Shown here in pieces: positions 40,559 through 49,368 of a DNA stretch of 64,000 nt (the first letter of the stretch is position 1; the number at the start of each line of letters is the position of its first letter). Source of the stretch: UBA1351 sp964563505 (GTDB lineage Bacteria; Bacillota; Clostridia; Lachnospirales; Vallitaleaceae); assembly GCA_964563505.1 (NCBI GenBank), contig CAZLXW010000009.1:1-64000 (forward strand), written 5' to 3'. The notes beneath the pieces were generated by a model. It ran no database searches, was not told the origin of the DNA, and saw only the letters and a program-made list of their open reading frames with translations. The position numbers and the translations under genes are program-made.

Positions 40559-43027
40559 ATGAAGAAACTAGTTAGCATTACGTCAATTTCAGATAAAAAA
40601 GAATATGTTGATATAGGAACAAATAGTGGGCTTATGCGAATATGGTTCTTGACCTCTGATATTGTAAGAATCAAGACGTCCTTTAGTGAAACATTATCAG
40701 AAGATGCATCCTACACGCTTGTGCTGACAGCTTGGAAAGATCGAATGGATTCAGTGCTTGCCGAAGAAAGAAAATGTATTAAGCCTTATAAATATACCTT
40801 TAGTGAAAAAAAGGATTCCTATGAGATTACAACAGAAACACTTCGAATTGAAATCAGCAAAAATCCCTTTGGTCTAACAATCTACAACCAGTTAGGACAT
40901 ATTATTTATGAAGATGTAAAAAAGAAAGCATACATGAAAGATGCTCAAGGAAGGATTTATCATTATCAACATATACAGGATACAGATTCATTTTACGGAT
41001 TTGGAGAGAAAAGTGGCAAGCTAAATAAATATCGCCGGCATCTAAAAATGAATAATACAGATACATTAGGTTATGATGCAGAAGTATCGGACCCACTTTA
41101 TAAGCACATTCCATATTATATAACGGCCAATGTTAAGAATAAATCTGCTTCTGGAATCTTTTATCATAATTCATATCCGTCAACATTTGACATGGGCTGT
41201 GAACGAAGTGCATATTGGGGAAGATATAAGTATTTTATGGCCGAGGATGGAGATATGGATATCTTTGTCATAAATGGACCGAGTATTAAAGATGTCGTTG
41301 GACGCTATACAGATTTAACAGGGAAATCCGCGCTTTTACCCAAATATGCTTATGGTTATATGGGGTCAACAATGTACTATACGGAATTAGATGAAAATGC
41401 AGATGAAGCTGTATTAAATTTTGCAGAAAAAACAAAAGCGGAGAAGATTCCTTGTAGTGGATTTCATCTCTCATCAGGATACACGACAGGAGAAGATGGA
41501 AAAAGATATGTTTTTAATTGGAACAAAAAACGATTTAAAGATCCGGGTGCTTTCATTCAACAAATGCGAGATAAAGAAGTCTATGTTTCACCTAATATTA
41601 AGCCGGGAATGCTCTTATCACATCCATTATATGCTGAATATTCCAACAATGATGCATATATCATGTCAAAAGAAACAAAAAAACCGGTAACGAGTAAATA
41701 TTGGGGAGGAGATGCTAGTTTCGTTGACTTTACGAACCCTCAAGGACGAGATCTATGGACGCGACATATGAAAGCGTACCTATTCGATTATGGGATTCGC
41801 GCATTTTGGAATGATAACAATGAATATGAAATCGATGATGATCAAGCGCAGTGTAATTATGAAGATGCACCAATTGATTTCATGGCAATACGCCCTATTC
41901 TTCCCAATCTTATGGCATTCACAAGTTACTATGCCACGCTGAAATACGGAGGAAATGAACGTCCCTATATATTAAATAGGGCCGGTTTTGCAGGTATACA
42001 ACGGTATGCACAAACATGGGCAGGGGATAACTTTACAAGTTGGAAAAATATGAAATTCAATACTTCGATGATGTTAGGGATGGGGTTATCAGGGGTAGCG
42101 AATCAAGGCGTTGATATTGGAGGCTTTGATGGACCCATTCCTGAACCGGAACTATTGGTAAGATGGATTCAAAATGCTATGTTTCATCCTAGATTTTCCA
42201 TCCATTCATGTAATACAGATAACACAGTGACAGAGCCTTGGACATATCCGGAGTATACACCATATATTCGAAAGGCAATTCACTTACGTAATCAATTCAT
42301 GCCCTACATGTATTCGCTAGGTCATCAAGCTTATCAAGTTGGTGAACCTATAATGCGACCCTTAGTATATGAGTTTCAGACAGATGAAAATGTCTATGAA
42401 GAAAGTTTTGACTATATGTTTGGCCCATTTGTGCTTGTGGCAGGAATATTTGAGAAAGGGCAAAAAGAACGTAAAATATACTTACCGATGGGGACGAGTT
42501 GGTACGATTGGTATTCCCTTCAAGCATATGAGGGGGGGAGAGAAATTACTGTACCAGTCGATCTAGAAAGTGTACCGCTATTTTTTAAAGCAGGATCAAT
42601 TATTCCGCAAAAAAAAGAAGAAGATGAATTAGAACTCCTTATTGAACCATGGGAAAAGGCTGAATTTACATTATATGAAGATGATGGCATAAGTAACAAT
42701 TACATGAAAAAAGACTTTATGGCAACACATATTTTCACAGAGGCAAATGAGGATAAGGTAACCATTGTGTTTGAACAGGAAGGGAAGTATACAGATAATA
42801 TTCAAAAGTATAGTTTAACCGTTGTTTGTAAAGAAAAAGCACCCTTAAAAATTAGAATCAATGGAGAAGAGTTGGAACGTTATATGGAGACACAGGCATG
42901 GGAAACGAAAAACAAAGGCTGGATGTATGATGCGCAAAAAAAATGCGCACGTATCAAGTATGAATGTGTAGAATCAAAATATTCAGTTGATCTTGATTTT
43001 AGTATTAAAGATTTGATTTCAATATAA
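40559..43027 (+). CDS. GH31 family glycoside hydrolase
   Basis: This 822-residue cytoplasmic enzyme belongs to GH31 (alpha-glucosidase/alpha-xylosidase). It has an N-terminal beta-sandwich (with YGFGEKSGKLNK), a TIM barrel, and C-terminal beta domains. The nucleophile is Asp419 in FWNDNNEYE, where most members have WNDMNEP; the acid/base is Asp490 in WAGDNFTSW. YMFGPFVLVAGIFEKG lies near the C-terminal side. No signal peptide is present. Its alpha-linked substrate cannot be told; the operon suggests an oligosaccharide also containing unsaturated uronate. It shares TAATG with the next gene's frame. Confidence 0.93.
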   Translation: MKKLVSITSISDKKEYVDIGTNSGLMRIWFLTSDIVRIKTSFSETLSEDASYTLVLTAWKDRMDSVLAEERKCIKPYKYTFSEKKDSYEITTETLRIEISKNPFGLTIYNQLGHIIYEDVKKKAYMKDAQGRIYHYQHIQDTDSFYGFGEKSGKLNKYRRHLKMNNTDTLGYDAEVSDPLYKHIPYYITANVKNKSASGIFYHNSYPSTFDMGCERSAYWGRYKYFMAEDGDMDIFVINGPSIKDVVGRYTDLTGKSALLPKYAYGYMGSTMYYTELDENADEAVLNFAEKTKAEKIPCSGFHLSSGYTTGEDGKRYVFNWNKKRFKDPGAFIQQMRDKEVYVSPNIKPGMLLSHPLYAEYSNNDAYIMSKETKKPVTSKYWGGDASFVDFTNPQGRDLWTRHMKAYLFDYGIRAFWNDNNEYEIDDDQAQCNYEDAPIDFMAIRPILPNLMAFTSYYATLKYGGNERPYILNRAGFAGIQRYAQTWAGDNFTSWKNMKFNTSMMLGMGLSGVANQGVDIGGFDGPIPEPELLVRWIQNAMFHPRFSIHSCNTDNTVTEPWTYPEYTPYIRKAIHLRNQFMPYMYSLGHQAYQVGEPIMRPLVYEFQTDENVYEESFDYMFGPFVLVAGIFEKGQKERKIYLPMGTSWYDWYSLQAYEGGREITVPVDLESVPLFFKAGSIIPQKKEEDELELLIEPWEKAEFTLYEDDGISNNYMKKDFMATHIFTEANEDKVTIVFEQEGKYTDNIQKYSLTVVCKEKAPLKIRINGEELERYMETQAWETKNKGWMYDAQKKCARIKYECVESKYSVDLDFSIKDLISI

Positions 43028-43047
43028 TGGAAGTACGGAGGAAAGTG

Positions 43048-45498
43048 ATGAAAATGATATATCCTTTATACAAAAATAAAACAATAAACCGATGGATTGT
43101 CTCAAATATCGAAGAAAAAAAAGTAGACTTTGAACCGGTTACGATGCATGGAGATGTGAATGAATGGTTGTTACAAGGATTTTCAATTCATGAAAATCCT
43201 TGTAAAACAAGATTTGCTGATAGCGCGCGTGAAAAAATGCAATTTAATACACAAGAATTTGAAGCAATTGAGGCATGGAAAATATATTTCCCTTGGGGAA
43301 ATCCAAATGTCGAATTTTCACATTTTTGGTTTGATCCAACACATTTAAAGGTCTATGCATATACACAACTTATAGTTGATAAGGATGAAGTCGGTGAATT
43401 TGAATTGACAACCTGTGGTGGCGCAGTTGTTTTAGCCAACACGGAAGAAGCCACGCGATTTATGCCGTTTTCTCGTAATGTGCCTCAAAAACATCGATTT
43501 ACTATGCCATTGAAAAAAGGGATCAATACGATTCAAATTCGAGTTGATGATTTAGCAGAGCGGGATACGCAATACTTTTTTCGGTTGGACTATTTAAGTG
43601 AGGGAAGTGTTAAAATTCAACTTCCAACAGATGAAGATAGCCAGACGATTGAAAAAGTGAAGTGTTTTGAAAAAATCTTTGAAAAAATGTATTTTGACAC
43701 CGATTTTTATTGTGATAAACAAGTGGCCCTTCACTGGAAAGAACCCTTGCTCTATGACGGAACTTTAACAGTTGATATTGTACCGGGTGAAATCTTAGCG
43801 GATGATAAAGTACAGACATTATCATTTGAATTAGAGAAAGGTACAACATCCCTAGATCTTACAGATAGCTCAGAGCTTTATACAGGATATAATACATTTG
43901 TCTTTCAAATAAAGATAGGAAAACAAGATATTCAAAAAACACTAAATGCGCAAATATACCATGGGGATTTATTGGAAATGTCAAATGAGGACATAAGTCT
44001 CCGTAAAAAAATGGCTTTAGAGCATGTAGCTAAAGAGGGAGTGAATGATATTCACAGAGCATTAGCTATGCTAGTAACCAAGCATGATGTAGAATCCGCA
44101 CAAGGGATTATTGATAAACATATTGATATGATTAACCATCGCTATGATTGCAGCGATTTTTATTTAGTCAGTCTACTTAAGATTTGGATTGACTTTCGAG
44201 ATCAAGAAATTTTTAGTGAAGAGTTTTGGAGAAAAATCAAAAGCTGTATTTTAGATTTCAGATATTGGATGGATGAACCCGGAGATGATGTAATGTGGTT
44301 TTTCAGTGAAAACCACGCCCTATTATTTCATACATGTGAGCTCATTGCCGGCCAAATTTTTTCGGAATCCTTGTTTACAAATAGTCAATTGACGGGAAAG
44401 CAACATGTTGTAAAAGCAGAAGAACGATTGATATATTGGTTCGAACGTTTTTTTGAGGAAGGTATTACAGAATGGAATTCAAGCGCATATATTCCTATCG
44501 ATATACTGGGTTTAGTTAATCTCTATATGATGTCAGAAAGTAAACTCTTGCGTGAAAATGCAAAAAAAGGGCTGGATTTTATATTCAAAGATTTAGCGGT
44601 CAATAGCCATAAAGGAGTACTATCATGTACTTTTGGAAGAAGTTATACGAAAGAGTTAAAAGGGAACTATACAAATGGCAGTTCATTTTTAAATTGGATT
44701 ATTTGGAATCGAGGTTATGTAAACCAATCGACATTAGGAACGGTTTCGCTTAGTCTATCAGATTACTCAGCACCAGATGGATTGTTGGATTATCTAAATG
44801 TAAAAAATAATGATGCGCTTTTATATCAGCGAGTGCAGGGGTATAAAAAGCATGTATCAGTTTATGCCTATAAAACGAAGGATTACATTTTGTCATCGGC
44901 CAGTGATTTTAAACCTGGACAAAAAGGTTATCAGGAACATGTTATTCATGGTTTTTTTCAGGACAATACACTTTTTTGGATTAATCATCCAGGCGAAGCA
45001 TTTATAGGAGGAAGTGGAAGACCAAACTATTGGGCAGGAAATGGTATTTTACCTCGCGTTATTCAATATAATTCAGCTGCTTTTGTGATGTACAAAATAC
45101 CTCAATATGAAGAAGTGAATTTTACACATGCATATCTACCGATGGACCAGTATGATGAAGTTTATTTTAATGCGGATACAGTATTTTTCAGAAAAGGTAC
45201 TGCTTATGGAGTGATTTATGCAAAAAATGGACTAAAATTCGTTGAAAGCGGAGAGACCCAATATAGAGAAATTATATCGCAAGGATATGAAAACTTTTGG
45301 ATTGTTCAAATGGGACAGCAAGAAACGTTTGGAAGTTTCCAAGCATTTGTGGATAGATATACAGAGACTATAAAAAATTTAGCTGATTGCTCCATAGAAA
45401 AACTAGTATTCATCGATCCTCAATATGGAAAGATTGAGGTGGGATGGGAATCACCACTGATTATCAAAGACCGAATAATCGAAAGGAGCCAAGGTTAA
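43048..45498 (+). CDS. Unrecognised 816-residue protein of the GH31/GH105 locus, possible polysaccharide lyase-like enzyme
   Basis: I cannot place this protein in a named family. The N-terminal third (about 1-320) is strand-rich, like a carbohydrate-binding beta-sandwich. The middle (about 325-520) is helical, with MWFFSENHALLFHTCE and EWNSSAYIPIDILGLVNLY, resembling the (alpha/alpha) toroid of several lyases. The C-terminal part is strand-rich again (GYQEHVIHGFF, FWINHPGE, RPNYWAGNGILPRVIQYN). Clustered His, Asn, Tyr and Trp make an enzyme likely. No signal peptide, so it is cytoplasmic. GGAGG at 43037-43041 favours the ATG at 43048. It lies between GH31 and GH105 in one operon. Confidence 0.8.
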   Translation: MKMIYPLYKNKTINRWIVSNIEEKKVDFEPVTMHGDVNEWLLQGFSIHENPCKTRFADSAREKMQFNTQEFEAIEAWKIYFPWGNPNVEFSHFWFDPTHLKVYAYTQLIVDKDEVGEFELTTCGGAVVLANTEEATRFMPFSRNVPQKHRFTMPLKKGINTIQIRVDDLAERDTQYFFRLDYLSEGSVKIQLPTDEDSQTIEKVKCFEKIFEKMYFDTDFYCDKQVALHWKEPLLYDGTLTVDIVPGEILADDKVQTLSFELEKGTTSLDLTDSSELYTGYNTFVFQIKIGKQDIQKTLNAQIYHGDLLEMSNEDISLRKKMALEHVAKEGVNDIHRALAMLVTKHDVESAQGIIDKHIDMINHRYDCSDFYLVSLLKIWIDFRDQEIFSEEFWRKIKSCILDFRYWMDEPGDDVMWFFSENHALLFHTCELIAGQIFSESLFTNSQLTGKQHVVKAEERLIYWFERFFEEGITEWNSSAYIPIDILGLVNLYMMSESKLLRENAKKGLDFIFKDLAVNSHKGVLSCTFGRSYTKELKGNYTNGSSFLNWIIWNRGYVNQSTLGTVSLSLSDYSAPDGLLDYLNVKNNDALLYQRVQGYKKHVSVYAYKTKDYILSSASDFKPGQKGYQEHVIHGFFQDNTLFWINHPGEAFIGGSGRPNYWAGNGILPRVIQYNSAAFVMYKIPQYEEVNFTHAYLPMDQYDEVYFNADTVFFRKGTAYGVIYAKNGLKFVESGETQYREIISQGYENFWIVQMGQQETFGSFQAFVDRYTETIKNLADCSIEKLVFIDPQYGKIEVGWESPLIIKDRIIERSQG

Positions 45499-45502
45499 CA
45501 TT

Positions 45503-46555
45503 ATGATTGAAAGACAAAGAATAAACAATTATCTGGAAAAAGTAGTAGAAGCAACAAAAAATATAAAAAGTGACATGGATGAACCTTATCCAATTGGACT
45601 GATTGATATTAACTTATGGGAGTGGCCTCAAGGTGTCGGAATGTATGGATTGTTAAAATTCTATGAAATTGATCATAATCCAAAGACCCTAGAATATTTA
45701 ATCAATTGGTATGATCAACGTATTCAAGAAGGTCTACCTGAAAAAAATGTCAACACAATGTCGCCAATGATAACACTCATAGAGCTTTATGAGATTACTA
45801 AAAAAGAAAGTTATGGGAGTATTGCTAAAGAATGGAGTCACTGGATATACGAAGATATGCTCAGAACAAAAGACGGACTTTTACAGCATATGATCACCGG
45901 TGATGCCAACGATGGCCAAGCCCTTATTGATACCTTATTTATGACATGTCTTTTTTTAGCAAAAGCAGGGGTCGTGTTCAACAAAAAAGAGTATGTTGAA
46001 GAAAGCATTCGACAATTTGAATTGCATATACAATTCCTGTTTGACTCGAAGGCGAATCTTTTTTTTCATGGATGGGATTCGAATGAGCAAAACAATTACG
46101 GGAAAGTACACTGGGCAAGAGGAAATTCATGGTATACATGTGGCGTTGTAGAATTATTGGATATTGTAGACATGGAGGAAGAGAAAAAAAATTCTCTCAT
46201 AGATATTCTTAAGAAACAAGTTGATTCACTAGCGAGTACTCAAGATGAAAGTGGATTATGGCATACGGTAATTGATAATAAAGCATCATATTTGGAAACG
46301 TCAGGGTCAGCAGCATTTGCGTATGGAATATTAAAAGCAGTACGAAAAGGATATTTAGACGCAAAATATAAAGTGATTGGGCAACGTGCATTGGAAGGTG
46401 TTCTTAATAATATTGACGCGAAAGGGATTGTTCAGAACGTATCTTATGGAACGCCGGTTGGACCGGATGAGCGTTTTTATATGAATATTCCTATTTCACC
46501 GATGACTTATGGTCAATCATTGACAATTCTTTTACTGAGTGAAGCAATTGATTAA
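45503..46555 (+). CDS. GH105 unsaturated uronyl hydrolase (YteR/YesR-like)
   Basis: The 350-residue (alpha/alpha)6-barrel enzyme removes delta-4,5-unsaturated uronate from the non-reducing end of lyase products such as rhamnogalacturonan disaccharides. GDANDGQALIDTLFMTC carries the catalytic Asp143 (the same position as in YteR by my count), and HWARGNSWYTCGVVELLD and SGLWHTVIDNKASYLETSGSAAFAYG are family segments. No signal peptide, so it acts on imported oligosaccharides. It is the last gene of the ABC/GH31 operon, 4 bp after the unknown gene. Confidence 0.92.
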   Translation: MIERQRINNYLEKVVEATKNIKSDMDEPYPIGLIDINLWEWPQGVGMYGLLKFYEIDHNPKTLEYLINWYDQRIQEGLPEKNVNTMSPMITLIELYEITKKESYGSIAKEWSHWIYEDMLRTKDGLLQHMITGDANDGQALIDTLFMTCLFLAKAGVVFNKKEYVEESIRQFELHIQFLFDSKANLFFHGWDSNEQNNYGKVHWARGNSWYTCGVVELLDIVDMEEEKKNSLIDILKKQVDSLASTQDESGLWHTVIDNKASYLETSGSAAFAYGILKAVRKGYLDAKYKVIGQRALEGVLNNIDAKGIVQNVSYGTPVGPDERFYMNIPISPMTYGQSLTILLLSEAID

Positions 46556-46576
46556 TTTGTTTATATAGGCTATAAT
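46548..46576 (+). promoter_or_regulatory. Promoter of the GGDEF gene
   Basis: TTGATT (46548-46553, overlapping the GH105 stop), a 17-bp spacer and TATAAT (46571-46576). The start of transcription near 46583 rules out an ATG at 46580 as the translation start. Confidence 0.7.
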
Positions 46577-46615
46577 TAAATGGTAAATATTCTAATGGAT
46601 GAAGAGGAAGAAATT

Positions 46616-47749
46616 ATGAGAAAAAAATATCAGTCCTTGAAGTTAGAAGATCAAATATTTGCCATTATCCTTATTTGTGCAATGGTAATGTCCATTGCAC
46701 TTATTCTTGTTAATATTGCCATCGATTACCCAAAGCAAGCCAATATAAAATGGGCAATTGCATTGATGATGAGTGGTATTGTTTTGTGTGCCATATTTAA
46801 TAATCGATATGTTCAACCAGCGAGAATCATCTTTTTTTCTGTTGTTATTCTCATCTTATTACCTCTGGGTTGGTTGAACTCATCACTAAGTAATCCCTTT
46901 ACTGTTGCTTATTCTTTTCTTATCATGATTGCTATTATCTATTTCTTTCAAGGAAAAATACAATTTTTATTTTTTTTAGCTGAATTAGTTATTATTATGC
47001 TCATGATTTTCTTGCGTTATCAATATCCCCAATTCTTTGCAGTTATTGATCCGCAAGTGGAGATGATTGATGTCATGTACCAATTGCCCTTGACCTTTAT
47101 AGCAGGTGCTTTTATGTTAAAAGCATTTGCAAAATCCTATCGGTATGCACTAGATGAATTGGGAAAACAAAAACAGGCATTGACGTATTTAACCTTGCAT
47201 GATGAGTTGACAACAATCTATAATCGTCGCTATGTTTTCCGTGAAATCGAAAAAATGGGTAGTCAGAAAAAGAATAAACTTTTAATCGGGATGGTCGATT
47301 TAGACAATTTTAAGCAAGTAAATGACTCTTACGGGCACGTTATGGGAGACATGTTATTAAAGAAAGCAGCAACGACCATACGAGATATTGTGGGTGAACC
47401 GGGGATTGTCGGACGATATGGCGGAGATGAATTTATTATCATTTATAATGAATGTTCCAAAACGAAAATGTTGGAGCTATTAAAAAGAATTCAACACGCA
47501 TCGGATCAATTGGGAAGTCTTGAAGCCTTTACTTCCTTTAGTGGAGGATTTGTACTTTGCCATCAACCTTGTAACATTGAGGAGTGTCTATCCCATGCAG
47601 ATCAATTATTATATAGGTCAAAGCATCAAGGGAAAAACACAATTACATATCAGTATACACGTCGTGACGGAACAAAAGTACAAAAGCATCTTGTATCACA
47701 AAGTGAAGAGATTAATGCATCGATATTTGAATCAGAATTTACCGTATAA
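46616..47749 (+). CDS. Membrane diguanylate cyclase (GGDEF)
   Basis: This 377-residue protein has five or six hydrophobic segments (about 17-195) and a C-terminal GGDEF domain (about 205-360): HDELTTIYNRRYVF, GMVDLDNFKQVNDSYGHVMGD, and the intact active site RYGGDEF. The RxxD inhibitory site that normally precedes it is absent (GEPG at that place), so product inhibition is not expected. It should make cyclic di-GMP. The ATG at 46616 has a GAGGAAG site. It is followed by the esterase after 13 bp. Confidence 0.9.
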   Translation: MRKKYQSLKLEDQIFAIILICAMVMSIALILVNIAIDYPKQANIKWAIALMMSGIVLCAIFNNRYVQPARIIFFSVVILILLPLGWLNSSLSNPFTVAYSFLIMIAIIYFFQGKIQFLFFLAELVIIMLMIFLRYQYPQFFAVIDPQVEMIDVMYQLPLTFIAGAFMLKAFAKSYRYALDELGKQKQALTYLTLHDELTTIYNRRYVFREIEKMGSQKKNKLLIGMVDLDNFKQVNDSYGHVMGDMLLKKAATTIRDIVGEPGIVGRYGGDEFIIIYNECSKTKMLELLKRIQHASDQLGSLEAFTSFSGGFVLCHQPCNIEECLSHADQLLYRSKHQGKNTITYQYTRRDGTKVQKHLVSQSEEINASIFESEFTV

Positions 47750-47762
47750 AAAGGAGGAGCAT

Positions 47763-48557
47763 ATGTCATTATTTCAAGTTAATTATCCATCGGATGTTAT
47801 GAATAAGTATATGGGGATGAATGTGATCTTGCCCGATGAAGATCGAGGTTTTTATGATGAAGAGGGAAAGTATCCCGTCCTATATCTACTTCATGGATAC
47901 ACGGATGATTATACAAAGTGGGCGCGAATGACATCGATTGAACGTTATGCAACTGACCTTGGGTTTGCCGTGGTTATGCCTGAAGGAGGAAAATCTTTTT
48001 ATACAGATATGGCTTATGGGGACCCTTATTTTACACAAATTACGGAAGAAATTCCTAAGTATCTAAAAAAATGGTTCCCGATTACACAGGATCCAAAGTA
48101 CACATTTATAGCCGGTCTCTCGATGGGTGGTTATGGCGCAATGAAAATTGGTATGATCTATCCGGACCGATATAGTGTTATCGGTTCCTTTTCCGGTGCT
48201 TTGTTAATGGCCCAAACAGCCGCTGAACCCATTGCAGATGACGCAGAAACGTGGTTAAAACGGCTAGAAGCAGATATTCGGTTAGTATTTGATGATGTTC
48301 ATCATGTTGTAGGCGGTTCGGAGGATTTACTGTGGTTAGCCTCGGACTTAGTGGCTAAAAAAAGAAAACGCCCCAACATGTATCTTAGTTGTGGGACCGA
48401 TGATTTTATATTGGAAAGCACGGCTATTTTTTGTAAACAACTAGATGCGCTTAACCTAGACTATAAATATTATGAAGGTCCGGGAGCTCATGAGTGGGCA
48501 TTTTGGGACCAAGAAGTTTTGAAATTTATGCATTGGATTAAAAGCCTGCGCGATTAA
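47763..48557 (+). CDS. Alpha/beta-hydrolase esterase (esterase D / tributyrin esterase type)
   Basis: The 264-residue cytoplasmic protein has the putative-esterase fold: VLYLLHGYTDD (oxyanion region), GLSMGGYGA (nucleophile Ser120), SCGTDDF (acid, about 213) and GAHEWAFWD (His243). Relatives cleave short acyl esters from sugars or S-formylglutathione; here deacetylation of imported oligosaccharides would fit the locus but is inference. AAAGGAGGAG before the ATG at 47763 sets the start; an open frame reading back into the GGDEF gene is rejected. It overlaps the convergent ABC ATPase gene by 4 bp. Confidence 0.9.
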   Translation: MSLFQVNYPSDVMNKYMGMNVILPDEDRGFYDEEGKYPVLYLLHGYTDDYTKWARMTSIERYATDLGFAVVMPEGGKSFYTDMAYGDPYFTQITEEIPKYLKKWFPITQDPKYTFIAGLSMGGYGAMKIGMIYPDRYSVIGSFSGALLMAQTAAEPIADDAETWLKRLEADIRLVFDDVHHVVGGSEDLLWLASDLVAKKRKRPNMYLSCGTDDFILESTAIFCKQLDALNLDYKYYEGPGAHEWAFWDQEVLKFMHWIKSLRD

Positions 48558-48567
48558 GAGCAGGCTT
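48542..48567. terminator. Hairpin between the esterase and the iron-transport operon
   Basis: AAGCCTGC (48542-48549) and GCAGGCTT (48560-48567) are perfect arms around the convergent stop codons. It could serve both strands, though neither side has a long T-run. Confidence 0.55.
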
Positions 48568-49366
48568 CTAAAACATGATGACGCCCTTTAGGAACGATAA
48601 AGGGCGTATTTGATACAGGGTCACGGATGACTTTACACTCTAATCCAAAGACAGATTCAATGAAGTCTTCACTAATAATCTGAGAAGGACTCCCTTCACG
48701 CATTAATTTTCCTTGTTTAATAGCAAAAATATAATCTGCATAGCGTGCCGTCAAATTAATGTCGTGTAAAACCATAACAATGGTGGTTTTACGACGTCTA
48801 TTAAGGTCGGTTAAAAGGTCTAATATTTCAATTTGATAGGTAATGTCAAGATAAGTTGTGGGCTCATCTAAGAACAAGATGTCTGTATCTTGTGCTAAGG
48901 CCATGGCAATCCAAACACGTTGACGTTGTCCTCCGGATAGCTCATCAACATGATGATTAGCTAAATCTTTGATACCCATTATATTTAAAGCATCCTCGAT
49001 AGCCTCATAATCTTTGGCAGACAATCCTTTAAATAAAGACTGGTAGGGAAACCGTCCTCGTGAAACCAAATCAGACACAGTAATTCCTTCTGGCACAATG
49101 GGTGACTGGGGCAAAAGTCCGAGGTGACGCGCTAATTGCTTTGAAGGAATGTGGTCTAACCTTTTATTGTCTAAAGTGATTTCGCCGGACATAGGTTTAA
49201 TAAGCCTAGCCAAAGTTTTTAGAAGTGTCGATTTGCCACAGGCATTCGAACCAATAATAACACTAATTTTATTTTTGGGAATAGATAAACTCACGTCATT
49301 GACAACAACTTGATCGCCATAACCGGATACAAGATGATGGCTTTCTAATAATGGATGTGGACACAT
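48554..49366 (-). CDS. Iron-siderophore ABC transporter ATPase (FecE/FhuC-like)
   Basis: This 270-residue ATPase has Walker A GSNACGKSTLLK (residues about 36-47), the signature LSGGQRQRVWIAMALAQ, Walker B ILFLDEPTTYLD and the switch histidine in MVLHDINL. It energises uptake of ferric siderophores, or possibly cobalamin or heme, with the two FecCD-type permeases. Last gene of a four-gene minus-strand operon; GGAGGT precedes its ATG. Confidence 0.94.
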   Translation of the reverse strand: MCPHPLLESHHLVSGYGDQVVVNDVSLSIPKNKISVIIGSNACGKSTLLKTLARLIKPMSGEITLDNKRLDHIPSKQLARHLGLLPQSPIVPEGITVSDLVSRGRFPYQSLFKGLSAKDYEAIEDALNIMGIKDLANHHVDELSGGQRQRVWIAMALAQDTDILFLDEPTTYLDITYQIEILDLLTDLNRRRKTTIVMVLHDINLTARYADYIFAIKQGKLMREGSPSQIISEDFIESVFGLECKVIRDPVSNTPFIVPKGRHHVLEACS

Positions 49367-49368
49367 AA

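Noticed and set aside
47520..47762. N-terminal extension of the esterase
   Set aside because: The extension overlaps the GGDEF gene and bypasses an excellent AAAGGAGGAG site directly before the ATG at 47763.
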